DNA from: Treponema sp.
Lineage (GTDB): Bacteria > Spirochaetota > Spirochaetia > Treponematales > Treponemataceae
Length of the DNA stretch: 14,031 nt
Assembly (NCBI GenBank): GCA_017453705.1
Contig: JAFTEK010000319.1
Location: 1 to 14,031, forward strand
Direction of reading: 5' to 3'
A program made the translations under genes and the position numbers. Positions 1 through 5,161 of the stretch are shown here, piece by piece. Positions within the stretch are counted from its first letter, which is position 1. Every line of letters begins with the position of its first letter. A model generated the notes under the pieces. It was not told where the DNA came from. It made no database searches and worked only from the letters and a program-made list of their open reading frames with translations.

Positions 1-119
1 ATGATGAGCGGCGGAAACTTTACCGTAAAGATAACGATGACCGTGAACGGAGTCAAGACAGTCTACAGCTCCGCTGCCGACTCAAGCGGCAACTACAACT
101 TTGACATCCCGCCCGTTCC
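1..119 (+). repeat. 119-bp exact repeat shared with 2388-2506 (copy 1)
   Basis: Bases 1-119 match 2388-2506 without a mismatch, including all third-codon positions, and the two copies part at base 120. Shorter identical islands follow (around 173-188 and 200-225). The repeat lies inside both lipoprotein genes and encodes the start of the beta-domain. Because the window begins here, the repeat may extend further left. Confidence 0.95.
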
Positions 120-798
120 CACTGGTTCCACCGTCAAAGTCAGGATGGATGTGTACGATGACACGGGCACACTGGTAAAGACAGGACAAACGACCAAGAC
201 CGCCACAGGTGACAGCACCAACCTGGCCGTAACGCTGTCTTCCACCGTGACAATTTCACTCACTCCCCCGGCTGGTGTGGAGGCATGGGTCTACAGGGTG
301 ACGGATGGAAGTGGAAGCTATAGCTACTACTCGGAGGACAGCCCGGAATTCACTGAAAACATCGGAAAGACCCTGACGGTAGACGGTCTGGCACTGGTCG
401 GTAACGTGGTATACTACATAAAAGCTGTCACATTCCAAAGCGATGAGGTTGACACCGTTGCCCTGGAAATGAACACCTCTCTTAAATGGGATCAAAACTG
501 GCCCCTACTCGACTACAGCAATCCTCCTAAAATCAAATTAGAGACAAACTGGACAGGCAATCCTTCAGCACCGCCCAACATTTACGATTTCACCGGTAAC
601 GCCTCCAGCATAGTTTCGTGGGAACCGGGTGACTTCGCATACAAGAACAGTGATGGCGACTGGGATTCTCTTACAGCTACAGAAGGGGTAGGAGAGTATT
701 ACGCCATCATAGACGTAACCAGTGCTGTGGGCTTATACTCAACCATAACAATTGCCGGAAAAACAGCAGACTGGTTCACCACCAAGGATGTCCCCTGA
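1..798 (+). CDS. Lipoprotein-family surface/periplasmic protein, 5' end outside window
   Basis: The reading frame is open from the first base and ends at TGA 796-798. The ATG at position 1 is not the start: it aligns with residue 114 of the full-length paralogue counted from its upstream ATG at 2049 (base 1 = base 2388), so the signal peptide and N-terminus lie outside the window. The first 70 or so residues have the look of a beta-sandwich of the carboxypeptidase-regulatory/Cna-B kind (NFTVKITMTVNG, GNYNFDIPPVPTGS, GTLVKTG). A region from about residue 85 onward (LTPPAGVEAWVYRV) begins like the paralogue but then diverges completely, ending ITIAGKTADWFTTKDVP. It is rich in Thr, Ser, Asp and Tyr and has no membrane segment. 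It is probably an exported, lipid-anchored protein because the paralogue has a lipobox. Function is unknown. The DNA is identical to the paralogue for 119 bp and then falls away. Confidence 0.8.
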   Translation: MMSGGNFTVKITMTVNGVKTVYSSAADSSGNYNFDIPPVPTGSTVKVRMDVYDDTGTLVKTGQTTKTATGDSTNLAVTLSSTVTISLTPPAGVEAWVYRVTDGSGSYSYYSEDSPEFTENIGKTLTVDGLALVGNVVYYIKAVTFQSDEVDTVALEMNTSLKWDQNWPLLDYSNPPKIKLETNWTGNPSAPPNIYDFTGNASSIVSWEPGDFAYKNSDGDWDSLTATEGVGEYYAIIDVTSAVGLYSTITIAGKTADWFTTKDVP

Positions 799-828
799 CC
801 TCGGCGCAGACCACCAGTGCAGGGACGA

Positions 829-888
829 CATCCCCGCCCGCCCCGGCACGACAATCGCGATAGGGGCAGCTCCGGCTCCCGATGCAGT
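829..888 (+). repeat. 60-bp direct repeat, left copy, flanking the GNAT module
   Basis: This GC-rich stretch matches 1820-1879 in the same orientation at 56 of 60 positions, with 36 consecutive identical bases (841-876 against 1832-1867). It contains the 8-bp palindrome ATCGCGAT. It is non-coding as far as I can see, lying after the stop of the first lipoprotein. On the minus strand both copies can be read as a similar peptide (GAAPIAIVVPGRAGM), but no ribosome-binding site or shared reading-frame context supports a gene. Confidence 0.9.
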
Positions 889-910
889 GACTGCCCTCGA
901 TGCCCTGGCA

Positions 911-945
911 TCCCCTCACGCAAACCGCTGGGGGCTTACCAGCGG
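911..945 (-). pseudogene. Relic of the 3' end of an XRE-cupin gene
   Basis: On the minus strand this segment reads PLVSPQRFA-stop. The intact XRE-cupin gene ends WVVSPAQRFS-stop. At DNA level, the blocks TGGTAAGCCCC, CCAGCGGTT and CGTGAGGGG are shared with 3324-3354, with a 2-nt indel. Nothing recognisable of the cupin gene remains upstream of this scrap. The position, convergent and just downstream of the first lipoprotein copy, mirrors the intact gene downstream of the second copy. The scrap also forms a perfect 7-bp hairpin (CCGCTGG 925-931 with CCAGCGG 939-945), so it may now serve as a transcription end for the lipoprotein gene. Confidence 0.6.
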
Positions 946-966
946 AGCTTATCGCCCACTAAACGA

Positions 967-995
967 TTGACAGTATTTTTTCTGTGTGTTAGCAT
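967..995 (+). promoter_or_regulatory. Sigma70-type promoter for the GNAT module
   Basis: TTGACA at 967-972 is a perfect -35. A 17-bp spacer leads to TAGCAT at 990-995 (4 of 6 to TATAAT). Transcription would start near 1002, about 29 bases before the ATG of the small upstream gene. AAGGGGG at 1019-1024 is a strong ribosome-binding site. Confidence 0.6.
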
Positions 996-1030
996 ATTGT
1001 TAAAGACAATTCTTTTTAAGGGGGCAAACT

Positions 1031-1204
1031 ATGTCAACAGCAAGCATCAGAAAACCAATGATTATTAGTTCAGATGAATCTGCAAAAATACTTGCGGACA
1101 TTCTGGAAGCCCCTTCAAAGAATCCGCCAGTAACAAAGGTTTTTCGTGTTCAAACAGATGACAATAGGAAAAACCTGCTCCAGTTCCTGAAGCTTGCAAA
1201 GTGA
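1031..1204 (+). CDS. Small protein, putative antitoxin of GNAT toxin-antitoxin pair
   Basis: This is a 57-residue protein from ATG 1031 with an AAGGGGG Shine-Dalgarno six bases upstream. It begins MSTASIRKPM and ends LLQFLKLAK. Its TGA (1202-1204) overlaps the GTG start of the next gene by four bases, the arrangement typical of toxin-antitoxin operons. The segment SSDESAKILADILEAPSK looks like one amphipathic helix followed by Asn-Pro-Pro. That resembles the short toxin-wrapping segments of TacA-type antitoxins, but no clear ribbon-helix-helix or other DNA-binding domain is visible in so short a chain. The AT-rich composition matches the downstream gene and differs from the flanks. The antitoxin role is inferred from position, size and partner, not from direct recognition of a family. 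Confidence 0.6.
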   Translation: MSTASIRKPMIISSDESAKILADILEAPSKNPPVTKVFRVQTDDNRKNLLQFLKLAK

Positions 1205-1797
1205 TTGCTTTACAAATTGGCGAAAAGATTTTTTCAGTCCTTCGCCTTAATGAACTATCAGACGAAGCAGAGATTTCAGAGATGAATAAACTTCTTCTTT
1301 CATTCTCATGCCCGCTGAATGATGAAGTTGAGTCATTTCTAAAAAATAACGCCTTTGACTTTTCCTCAAAAAATCAGGCTGTAACTTATCTTGTCTTTCA
1401 AGGAAAAAGATTTATCGCGTATTTTACTCTGGCTAACAAATTGATTCAGGTTCAAAAGAATGCTGTATCCAAAAGCGTACTGAAAAGACTCCTGAGGACA
1501 GCAGAAGATTCTGGCAATGAGTTTATAAACGTACCAGGTATCTTAGTTGCACAACTTGGAAAGAATTTCACCGATAAGAACAACACTCTTATTTCCGGAA
1601 CAGAACTCCTTGACATAATCAGCTACTTCGTCAAAGAAGTACAAGCACTTATTGGAGGAGCAGTCTACTTTCTGGAATGTGATTCTGACAGGCAAAAAGT
1701 CATTGATTTCTATCAAATAAACGGTTTTATATTTTTTTCTCAAAGAGCCGCAAAATCAGATGGGATTCAACTTTTTCAGTTCTTGAAAAAAATATAG
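1201..1797 (+). CDS. GNAT-fold acetyltransferase, putative TacT-like toxin
   Basis: This 198-residue protein starts at GTG 1201, within a GTGA overlap with the small upstream gene, so the two are translationally coupled. It resembles the GNAT group that forms type II toxin-antitoxin pairs. SFLKNNAFDFSSKNQAVTYLVF (about residues 45-66) matches the usual N-terminal part. FIAYFTLANK (71-80) is the typical beta-hairpin. LVAQLGKNF (115-123) precedes the acetyl-CoA loop. IGGAVYFLECDSD and VIDFYQINGF (151-176) form the C-terminal motif, with Tyr171 as the usual catalytic tyrosine. The acetyl-CoA loop is weak: no clear R/Q-x-x-G-x-G/A is seen after residue 120 (KNFTDKNNTLISG). If it acts like TacT, it would acetylate aminoacyl-tRNA. 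An ordinary small-molecule or protein acetyltransferase remains possible. Confidence 0.7.
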   Translation: MIALQIGEKIFSVLRLNELSDEAEISEMNKLLLSFSCPLNDEVESFLKNNAFDFSSKNQAVTYLVFQGKRFIAYFTLANKLIQVQKNAVSKSVLKRLLRTAEDSGNEFINVPGILVAQLGKNFTDKNNTLISGTELLDIISYFVKEVQALIGGAVYFLECDSDRQKVIDFYQINGFIFFSQRAAKSDGIQLFQFLKKI

Positions 1798-1819
1798 AGA
1801 ATAGCCTGTTAAAAAAATC

Positions 1820-1879
1820 CATCCCCGCCCTCCCCGGCACGACAATCGCGATAGGGGCAGCTCCGGCAACCGATGCGGT
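1820..1879 (+). repeat. 60-bp direct repeat, right copy, flanking the GNAT module
   Basis: This is the second copy of the repeat at 829-888, in the same orientation, starting 22 bp after the stop codon of the GNAT gene. The distance between matching bases is 991 bp. The sequence around each copy is unrelated, so the repeat is a discrete unit rather than the edge of a larger duplication. Confidence 0.9.
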
Positions 1880-2011
1880 TTTAGAACCTTGCGAGCTGCC
1901 GCCACCCTTGATTTTTTGCCCTTTGAACATAGGCTGACTAGACCTGTTTCCCCTTGCCTTATGCAGCAGGGGCAGCCCTATATGGTGTCACACGGCTTCT
2001 CGTCCGCTCCC
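1880..2011. other. Intergenic region with a hairpin, no gene seen
   Basis: Together with the flanking repeat and promoter, this fills the gap between the GNAT gene and the second lipoprotein. It holds a hairpin with CCCCT (1950-1954) pairing with AGGGG (1968-1972) and TGC with GCA inside. No U-tract follows, so it is not a classical terminator. No open frame here has a ribosome-binding site or recognisable protein. Confidence 0.4.
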
Positions 2012-2041
2012 TTGACAAAGCTAACCAGTTCATAGGATAAT
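2012..2041 (+). promoter_or_regulatory. Promoter of the second lipoprotein gene
   Basis: TTGACA at 2012-2017 is a perfect -35. An 18-bp spacer leads to GATAAT at 2036-2041 (5 of 6 to consensus). Initiation would fall near 2048. That makes the ATG at 2049 effectively leaderless, while the ATG at 2103 would have a 5' leader of about 55 bases containing the palindrome at 2056-2083. Confidence 0.65.
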
Positions 2042-2055
2042 TGCAGGCATGAGAA

Positions 2056-2083
2056 GCAGTTTCAAAAGTGACCGATTTTTGAA
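2056..2083 (+). repeat. Short palindromic repeat, copy A
   Basis: The core TTCAAAAGT...ATTTTTGAA can fold back on itself around GACCG, with one G-T wobble. It matches copy B at 8846-8873 in 24 of 28 positions, all four differences being transitions. It lies between the promoter and the likely lipoprotein start, so it would be in the mRNA leader. Confidence 0.7.
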
Positions 2084-2102
2084 GAGGCTAATAAGACATA
2101 TC

Positions 2103-3263
2103 ATGATAGACAGACGCAGAGTGTCACTCAGCTTTACAAAACTCTTCCTCACAATCCCTACCATAGCCCTCACCGCCTGCACTGGCAACGGCGGAAGCTC
2201 AAGCTACGACGGTGAAGCATACATGGGGGGGGGTACAAACAATACTTCGGCAGAAGAAATCATAAGCCTAGTCAACTCAGGCGATATACAGGCCGTGGTC
2301 AGCCTTGTGTCACAGACCACAGGCGGCAGCTCTTCCGAACCAGAGTCACAGAAGCTCTCCTTCTCGGCCGAGAGCCTGGGACTGGCAATGATGAGCGGCG
2401 GAAACTTTACCGTAAAGATAACGATGACCGTGAACGGAGTCAAGACAGTCTACAGCTCCGCTGCCGACTCAAGCGGCAACTACAACTTTGACATCCCGCC
2501 CGTTCCAACAGGTTCCAACATCACAGTCAGGATGGACATAATAGACAGCGACAGTGGCACCCTGGTAAAGACAGGACGGACGGCCAAGACCGCCACAGGT
2601 GACAGCACCAACCTTGCGGTGACGCTTTCAAGCAACTTCTTCATACCGCTCACGCCCCCCGCCGGCATAGATGCCTGGGTCTGGCTGGTCAACGAAGACC
2701 CCAGCGACCCCACAGGCTGGATTTGCGACTCCGGAGATAACTCCGAATACAGCGTAAACGTCAACAAAGACGGCAGCACCGTGCAGCTCGGAGGCCTTGC
2801 CATAAAAGACGGGGTAGTATACGAAATGCCTGTGCAGGAAATCATCGTGGGAAGCACCGATGAAGTCACCTTTACGATGAACACGGCAAAGAACTTTCCC
2901 GGCTGCGGCAAGCTCAAAAAGACAACCAGCGGTGCGGCCGGCGCACCCTATGACAGGATTGTATACGAAACGACGGACATCTCCAAAAAGCCCGCCCTGC
3001 TTGACAGGGCGGACGCAGACGGCGTGTTTGAAGTCGCACCGTACGCACCAGAGGGAAACACGAACAAGATATTCCAATATAGTAACGATGGGGTTTCATG
3101 GGGAAATACTTATCAATATCCTGATCCCTCTGACTCCGGAAACATCTGGAAGGCCTCAATGAACGGGGTTATCTCCACTGGATGGAAGATAAAAATGCAC
3201 TATGCGGTAAAGATATATGGAACCGTAGTCGCCGAGGGAGATGTCATAAACACCGCAGACTGA
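2103..3263 (+). CDS. Exported lipoprotein with conserved beta-domain and variable C-terminus
   Basis: From ATG 2103 the protein begins MIDRRRVSLSFTK, then a hydrophobic stretch LFLTIPTIAL and the lipobox LTAC. This gives a normal lipoprotein signal of about 25 residues with Cys26 as the lipidated residue. The frame is open back to ATG 2049, but those 18 extra residues are encoded by a dispersed palindrome and give an unusually long basic leader, so I prefer 2103; neither start has a strong Shine-Dalgarno. A Gly/Ser/Asn-rich linker is followed by a short helical part (EEIISLVNSGDIQAVVSLVS), then the Cna-B/carboxypeptidase-regulatory-like domain nearly identical to that of the gene at 1-798, and a C-terminal region that differs. 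Function is unknown. It converges on the XRE-cupin gene with 65 bp between stops. Confidence 0.8.
   Translation: MIDRRRVSLSFTKLFLTIPTIALTACTGNGGSSSYDGEAYMGGGTNNTSAEEIISLVNSGDIQAVVSLVSQTTGGSSSEPESQKLSFSAESLGLAMMSGGNFTVKITMTVNGVKTVYSSAADSSGNYNFDIPPVPTGSNITVRMDIIDSDSGTLVKTGRTAKTATGDSTNLAVTLSSNFFIPLTPPAGIDAWVWLVNEDPSDPTGWICDSGDNSEYSVNVNKDGSTVQLGGLAIKDGVVYEMPVQEIIVGSTDEVTFTMNTAKNFPGCGKLKKTTSGAAGAPYDRIVYETTDISKKPALLDRADADGVFEVAPYAPEGNTNKIFQYSNDGVSWGNTYQYPDPSDSGNIWKASMNGVISTGWKIKMHYAVKIYGTVVAEGDVINTAD
2388..2506 (+). repeat. 119-bp exact repeat shared with 1-119 (copy 2)
   Basis: This is the second copy of the exact repeat described at 1-119, inside the second lipoprotein gene. The lack of synonymous change beside strongly diverged flanks suggests recent gene conversion or a very recent partial duplication. 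Confidence 0.95.
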
Positions 3264-3291
3264 CCTGCCCCCGGCACAGAGATAGCCCTCA

Positions 3292-3313
3292 GCGCAGAGT
3301 CCGCCCTCTGTGC
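3292..3313. terminator. Hairpin between convergent lipoprotein and XRE-cupin genes
   Basis: GCGCAGAG (3292-3299) pairs with CTCTGTGC (3306-3313) over eight positions, one a G-T wobble, around a 6-base loop. It lies in the 65-bp gap between two convergent stop codons, where it could end transcription in both directions. No U-run follows on either strand, so intrinsic termination is not certain. Confidence 0.5.
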
Positions 3314-3328
3314 AGAGTCATATCCCCC

Positions 3329-3922
3329 TCACGAGAACCGCTGGGCGGGGCTTACCACCCAGAGTGCCTTGAGGAGAGAGTCCCCGATGTTCTCTATAGT
3401 ATGCGGCGCACCGGCAGCAAAGCTCACGCTGTCACCAGAGTGCAGCTCGTAATCCCTGTCCTCGTATTTAAGGCGGGCTTTTCCTTCTATTATATAGCCC
3501 ATCTCTTTGCCCAGATGCCCGTAATGGCCACGGTGAGTGGCATCCCCGACAGGAATCGTAATCAGGTAGCTCTCTATGGAATTCTTGCCGTCCTGCTCCT
3601 CCGGGCGGGCGACCTCCTCGTACACGACGGCATCCTCATGGATTGTCCGCCTCTCCCCGGCACGGATCACATTGACCGGTCCCCGCCTGTCGTACTCCTC
3701 AAAAAGGTATTGCAGCCTCACGTCCAGCACGTTTGCAAGCGAAAGCAGGGTGTCTATGGCAGGATAGACCCTGCCCCTCTCTATCTGGGAAACCAGGCTC
3801 TCGCTCACCCCAGCCTGGGACGCAACAGCCTTGAGGGTAAGCCCTTTCTTTTCGCGAACTTCGCGGAGCTTCTCCCCGAACCTAAGGATTTTCCTTGTAT
3901 CAGATTGTGACAGGTCTTTCAA
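3329..3922 (-). CDS. XRE-family transcriptional regulator with C-terminal cupin sensor
   Basis: This 197-residue protein has an N-terminal helix-turn-helix at about residues 16-72 (LREVREKKGLTLKAVASQAG, then SESLVSQIERGRVYPAIDTL). A cupin domain follows at about 118-192 (GHYGHLGKEMGYIIEG, with GAPHTIEN holding His174). Proteins of this build (PuuR/SutR-like) bind DNA and sense a small ligand or metal through the cupin; here Glu140 and His174 sit where metal ligands usually lie. The start is TTG at 3922, the only early start in frame, four bases after the TAG of the 367-aa gene, with AGGAA immediately upstream, so coupled translation is likely. The end, SPAQRFS, is the piece duplicated as a relic at 911-945. 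The target is unknown; likely candidates are its own operon or the adjacent genes. Confidence 0.88.
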   Translation of the reverse strand: MKDLSQSDTRKILRFGEKLREVREKKGLTLKAVASQAGVSESLVSQIERGRVYPAIDTLLSLANVLDVRLQYLFEEYDRRGPVNVIRAGERRTIHEDAVVYEEVARPEEQDGKNSIESYLITIPVGDATHRGHYGHLGKEMGYIIEGKARLKYEDRDYELHSGDSVSFAAGAPHTIENIGDSLLKALWVVSPAQRFS

Positions 3923-3926
3923 GTTC

Positions 3927-5030
3927 CTAGCCCTTTGCCACGGAGTCCTGCATCTGTTTTTCTGCGTTCTGCTCTATGACAAAGCGAATAAAGTGGTCTT
4001 CCAGCGTATGCTTGGGACCGTCAAAGTGCAGTCTGGCCCTTACGCGGGCATTATCGCGGCGAACCGTGAAAAGAAGGTAGAAATCCCTGTAGTCGGCCGC
4101 TATGTCGGTCTTGACACGCTCGCCCAAATAAGAGCTGACTTCATCACGGCCTATGTTTTTTACTCCCTGAACCTTGAGGATTTCCTTGAGCCTCTGTATC
4201 TGCTCATGGGATATACCAAAGAGGAATTCTTCCATTGCCTGGGATACATCCGGGTCAGACAGGCGGTGCTTCATAAACTGCACCCACTGCACGTCCATCT
4301 GCATGGAGACCTGCATAAGCTCGCTTGTGCCCATCATCGTGCCGAACACGGGAGCTATCTTGCGCCTTGCCTGCCAGACAGACTGCAAGACCGGGGCTAT
4401 ATCGTCAATGGTCTGGTCAGACCGGTGCTCCCACAGGATAATAAGGGAAAGCGCCATCTCCCGGCGCAAATCCTTGGAGATGGACTCGTCCCTGATTATA
4501 TCCATGTACACGTCTTCCGCCATGAGGGTGAGCATCATGGAAATCGTCTCGTCCAGATACTGCTTGACCTCGTTTTCTTCCATGGTGGTAAAGTCGCGTG
4601 CCAGCTTGTACATGGAAAAGAAGGTGTGAATCTTTGTCACCAAAAAGCTCTTGCCCAGAGTCGCCTTGGACGGCAGCTGTAGAAGGGTGTCGCCCTCCTC
4701 GTGATATGAAATAAGGCTTTCCACCAGCTCCTCTGGAGTCCTGACGCTCGTGTTGGTCTCCGTCCTCTCCAGGAGGGAAGGAAAGAGAGCTATGTCCTGG
4801 GCAAGTTTTTCCACCTTGCGCAGGCGGGTCTCCAGATGATCCACCCTGTCAGGGGCAGACCCGTGCAGCACGTCCAATAACTTCTTGACCAGAGCCTCCT
4901 GGTGTTTGGTGAGTATGGTTATGCCTGTGGATATTGCCCCGTCCTGTATCTCGTTCTTATCAAAGAAGCTGTCTATGCTTACCGGGGTGAATTCAAATGG
5001 GGCTTCGTTCTCTTCCATCGCTAAACTCAT
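3927..5030 (-). CDS. Conserved-looking cytoplasmic protein of unknown function
   Basis: This is a 367-residue protein from ATG 5030 with no signal peptide and no membrane segment. I do not recognise the family. It is mostly helical and charged. Residues about 36-85 (ITILTKHQEALVKKLLDVL, then VDHLETRLRKVEKLAQDIAL) look coiled-coil-prone. The middle contains long amphipathic helices (EVKQYLDETISMMLTLMAEDVY and RREMALSLIILWEHR), and the end is more mixed (DYRDFYLLFTVRRDNARVRARLHFDG). It is the first gene of an operon with the XRE-cupin regulator, only 4 bp apart, so the regulator may respond to or control whatever this protein does. A second Met at residue 5 is an alternative start. No clear Shine-Dalgarno precedes either. 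Confidence 0.75.
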   Translation of the reverse strand: MSLAMEENEAPFEFTPVSIDSFFDKNEIQDGAISTGITILTKHQEALVKKLLDVLHGSAPDRVDHLETRLRKVEKLAQDIALFPSLLERTETNTSVRTPEELVESLISYHEEGDTLLQLPSKATLGKSFLVTKIHTFFSMYKLARDFTTMEENEVKQYLDETISMMLTLMAEDVYMDIIRDESISKDLRREMALSLIILWEHRSDQTIDDIAPVLQSVWQARRKIAPVFGTMMGTSELMQVSMQMDVQWVQFMKHRLSDPDVSQAMEEFLFGISHEQIQRLKEILKVQGVKNIGRDEVSSYLGERVKTDIAADYRDFYLLFTVRRDNARVRARLHFDGPKHTLEDHFIRFVIEQNAEKQMQDSVAKG

Positions 5031-5058
5031 TTTCGGCGGACTAAACGCCTAAGCACAT

Positions 5059-5086
5059 ATTATATCATTTTTTACCTTTTTTGCAA
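5059..5086 (-). promoter_or_regulatory. Promoter of the 367-aa/XRE-cupin operon
   Basis: On the minus strand TTGCAA (5086-5081) is followed by a 16-bp spacer and TATAAT (5064-5059). TG one base before the -10 makes an extended -10 (TGATATAAT). Transcription would begin near 5052, giving a leader of about 22 bases before the ATG at 5030. Confidence 0.7.
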
Positions 5087-5127
5087 GTAAAGGGAAAAGA
5101 CAGCCACAGACTATGTAATATTTTTCA

Positions 5128-5152
5128 CCTTTGTTTGTTTCAATGGCAAAGG
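5128..5152 (+). promoter_or_regulatory. Possible hairpin masking the ompA ribosome-binding site
   Basis: CCTTTG (5128-5133) is complementary to CAAAGG (5147-5152), which is part of the Shine-Dalgarno AAAGGAG (5148-5154) of the OmpA-domain gene. The loop is 13 bases. If it forms in the mRNA it would lower translation initiation. A 6-bp stem is weak and could be chance. Confidence 0.3.
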
Positions 5153-5161
5153 AGACACGCC

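Noticed and set aside
1727..1930. Minus-strand 67-codon frame covering the right 60-bp repeat
   Set aside because: It has no ribosome-binding site, overlaps the GNAT 3' end, and the matching peptide in the left repeat is in a different surrounding frame. It looks like a by-product of the repeat.
1940..2010. tRNA-like or small RNA gene around the CCCCT/AGGGG hairpin
   Set aside because: No cloverleaf, no T-loop sequence and no flanking promoter-terminator pair could be drawn.
799..2048. Integron-like cassette array with attC sites (small genes separated by GC-rich repeats)
   Set aside because: No GTTRRRY or RYYYAAC core sites were found at the gene borders on either strand, and the repeats do not show the attC arm layout.
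3182..4682. Long plus-strand frames opposite the XRE-cupin and 367-aa genes
   Set aside because: They are mirror frames of well-supported minus-strand genes and show no recognisable domain.
5081..5161. 27-codon N-terminal extension of the OmpA-domain protein
   Set aside because: It would place a hydrophilic, Cys-containing stretch before the signal peptide. ATG 5162 has a strong AAAGGAG at the right distance.
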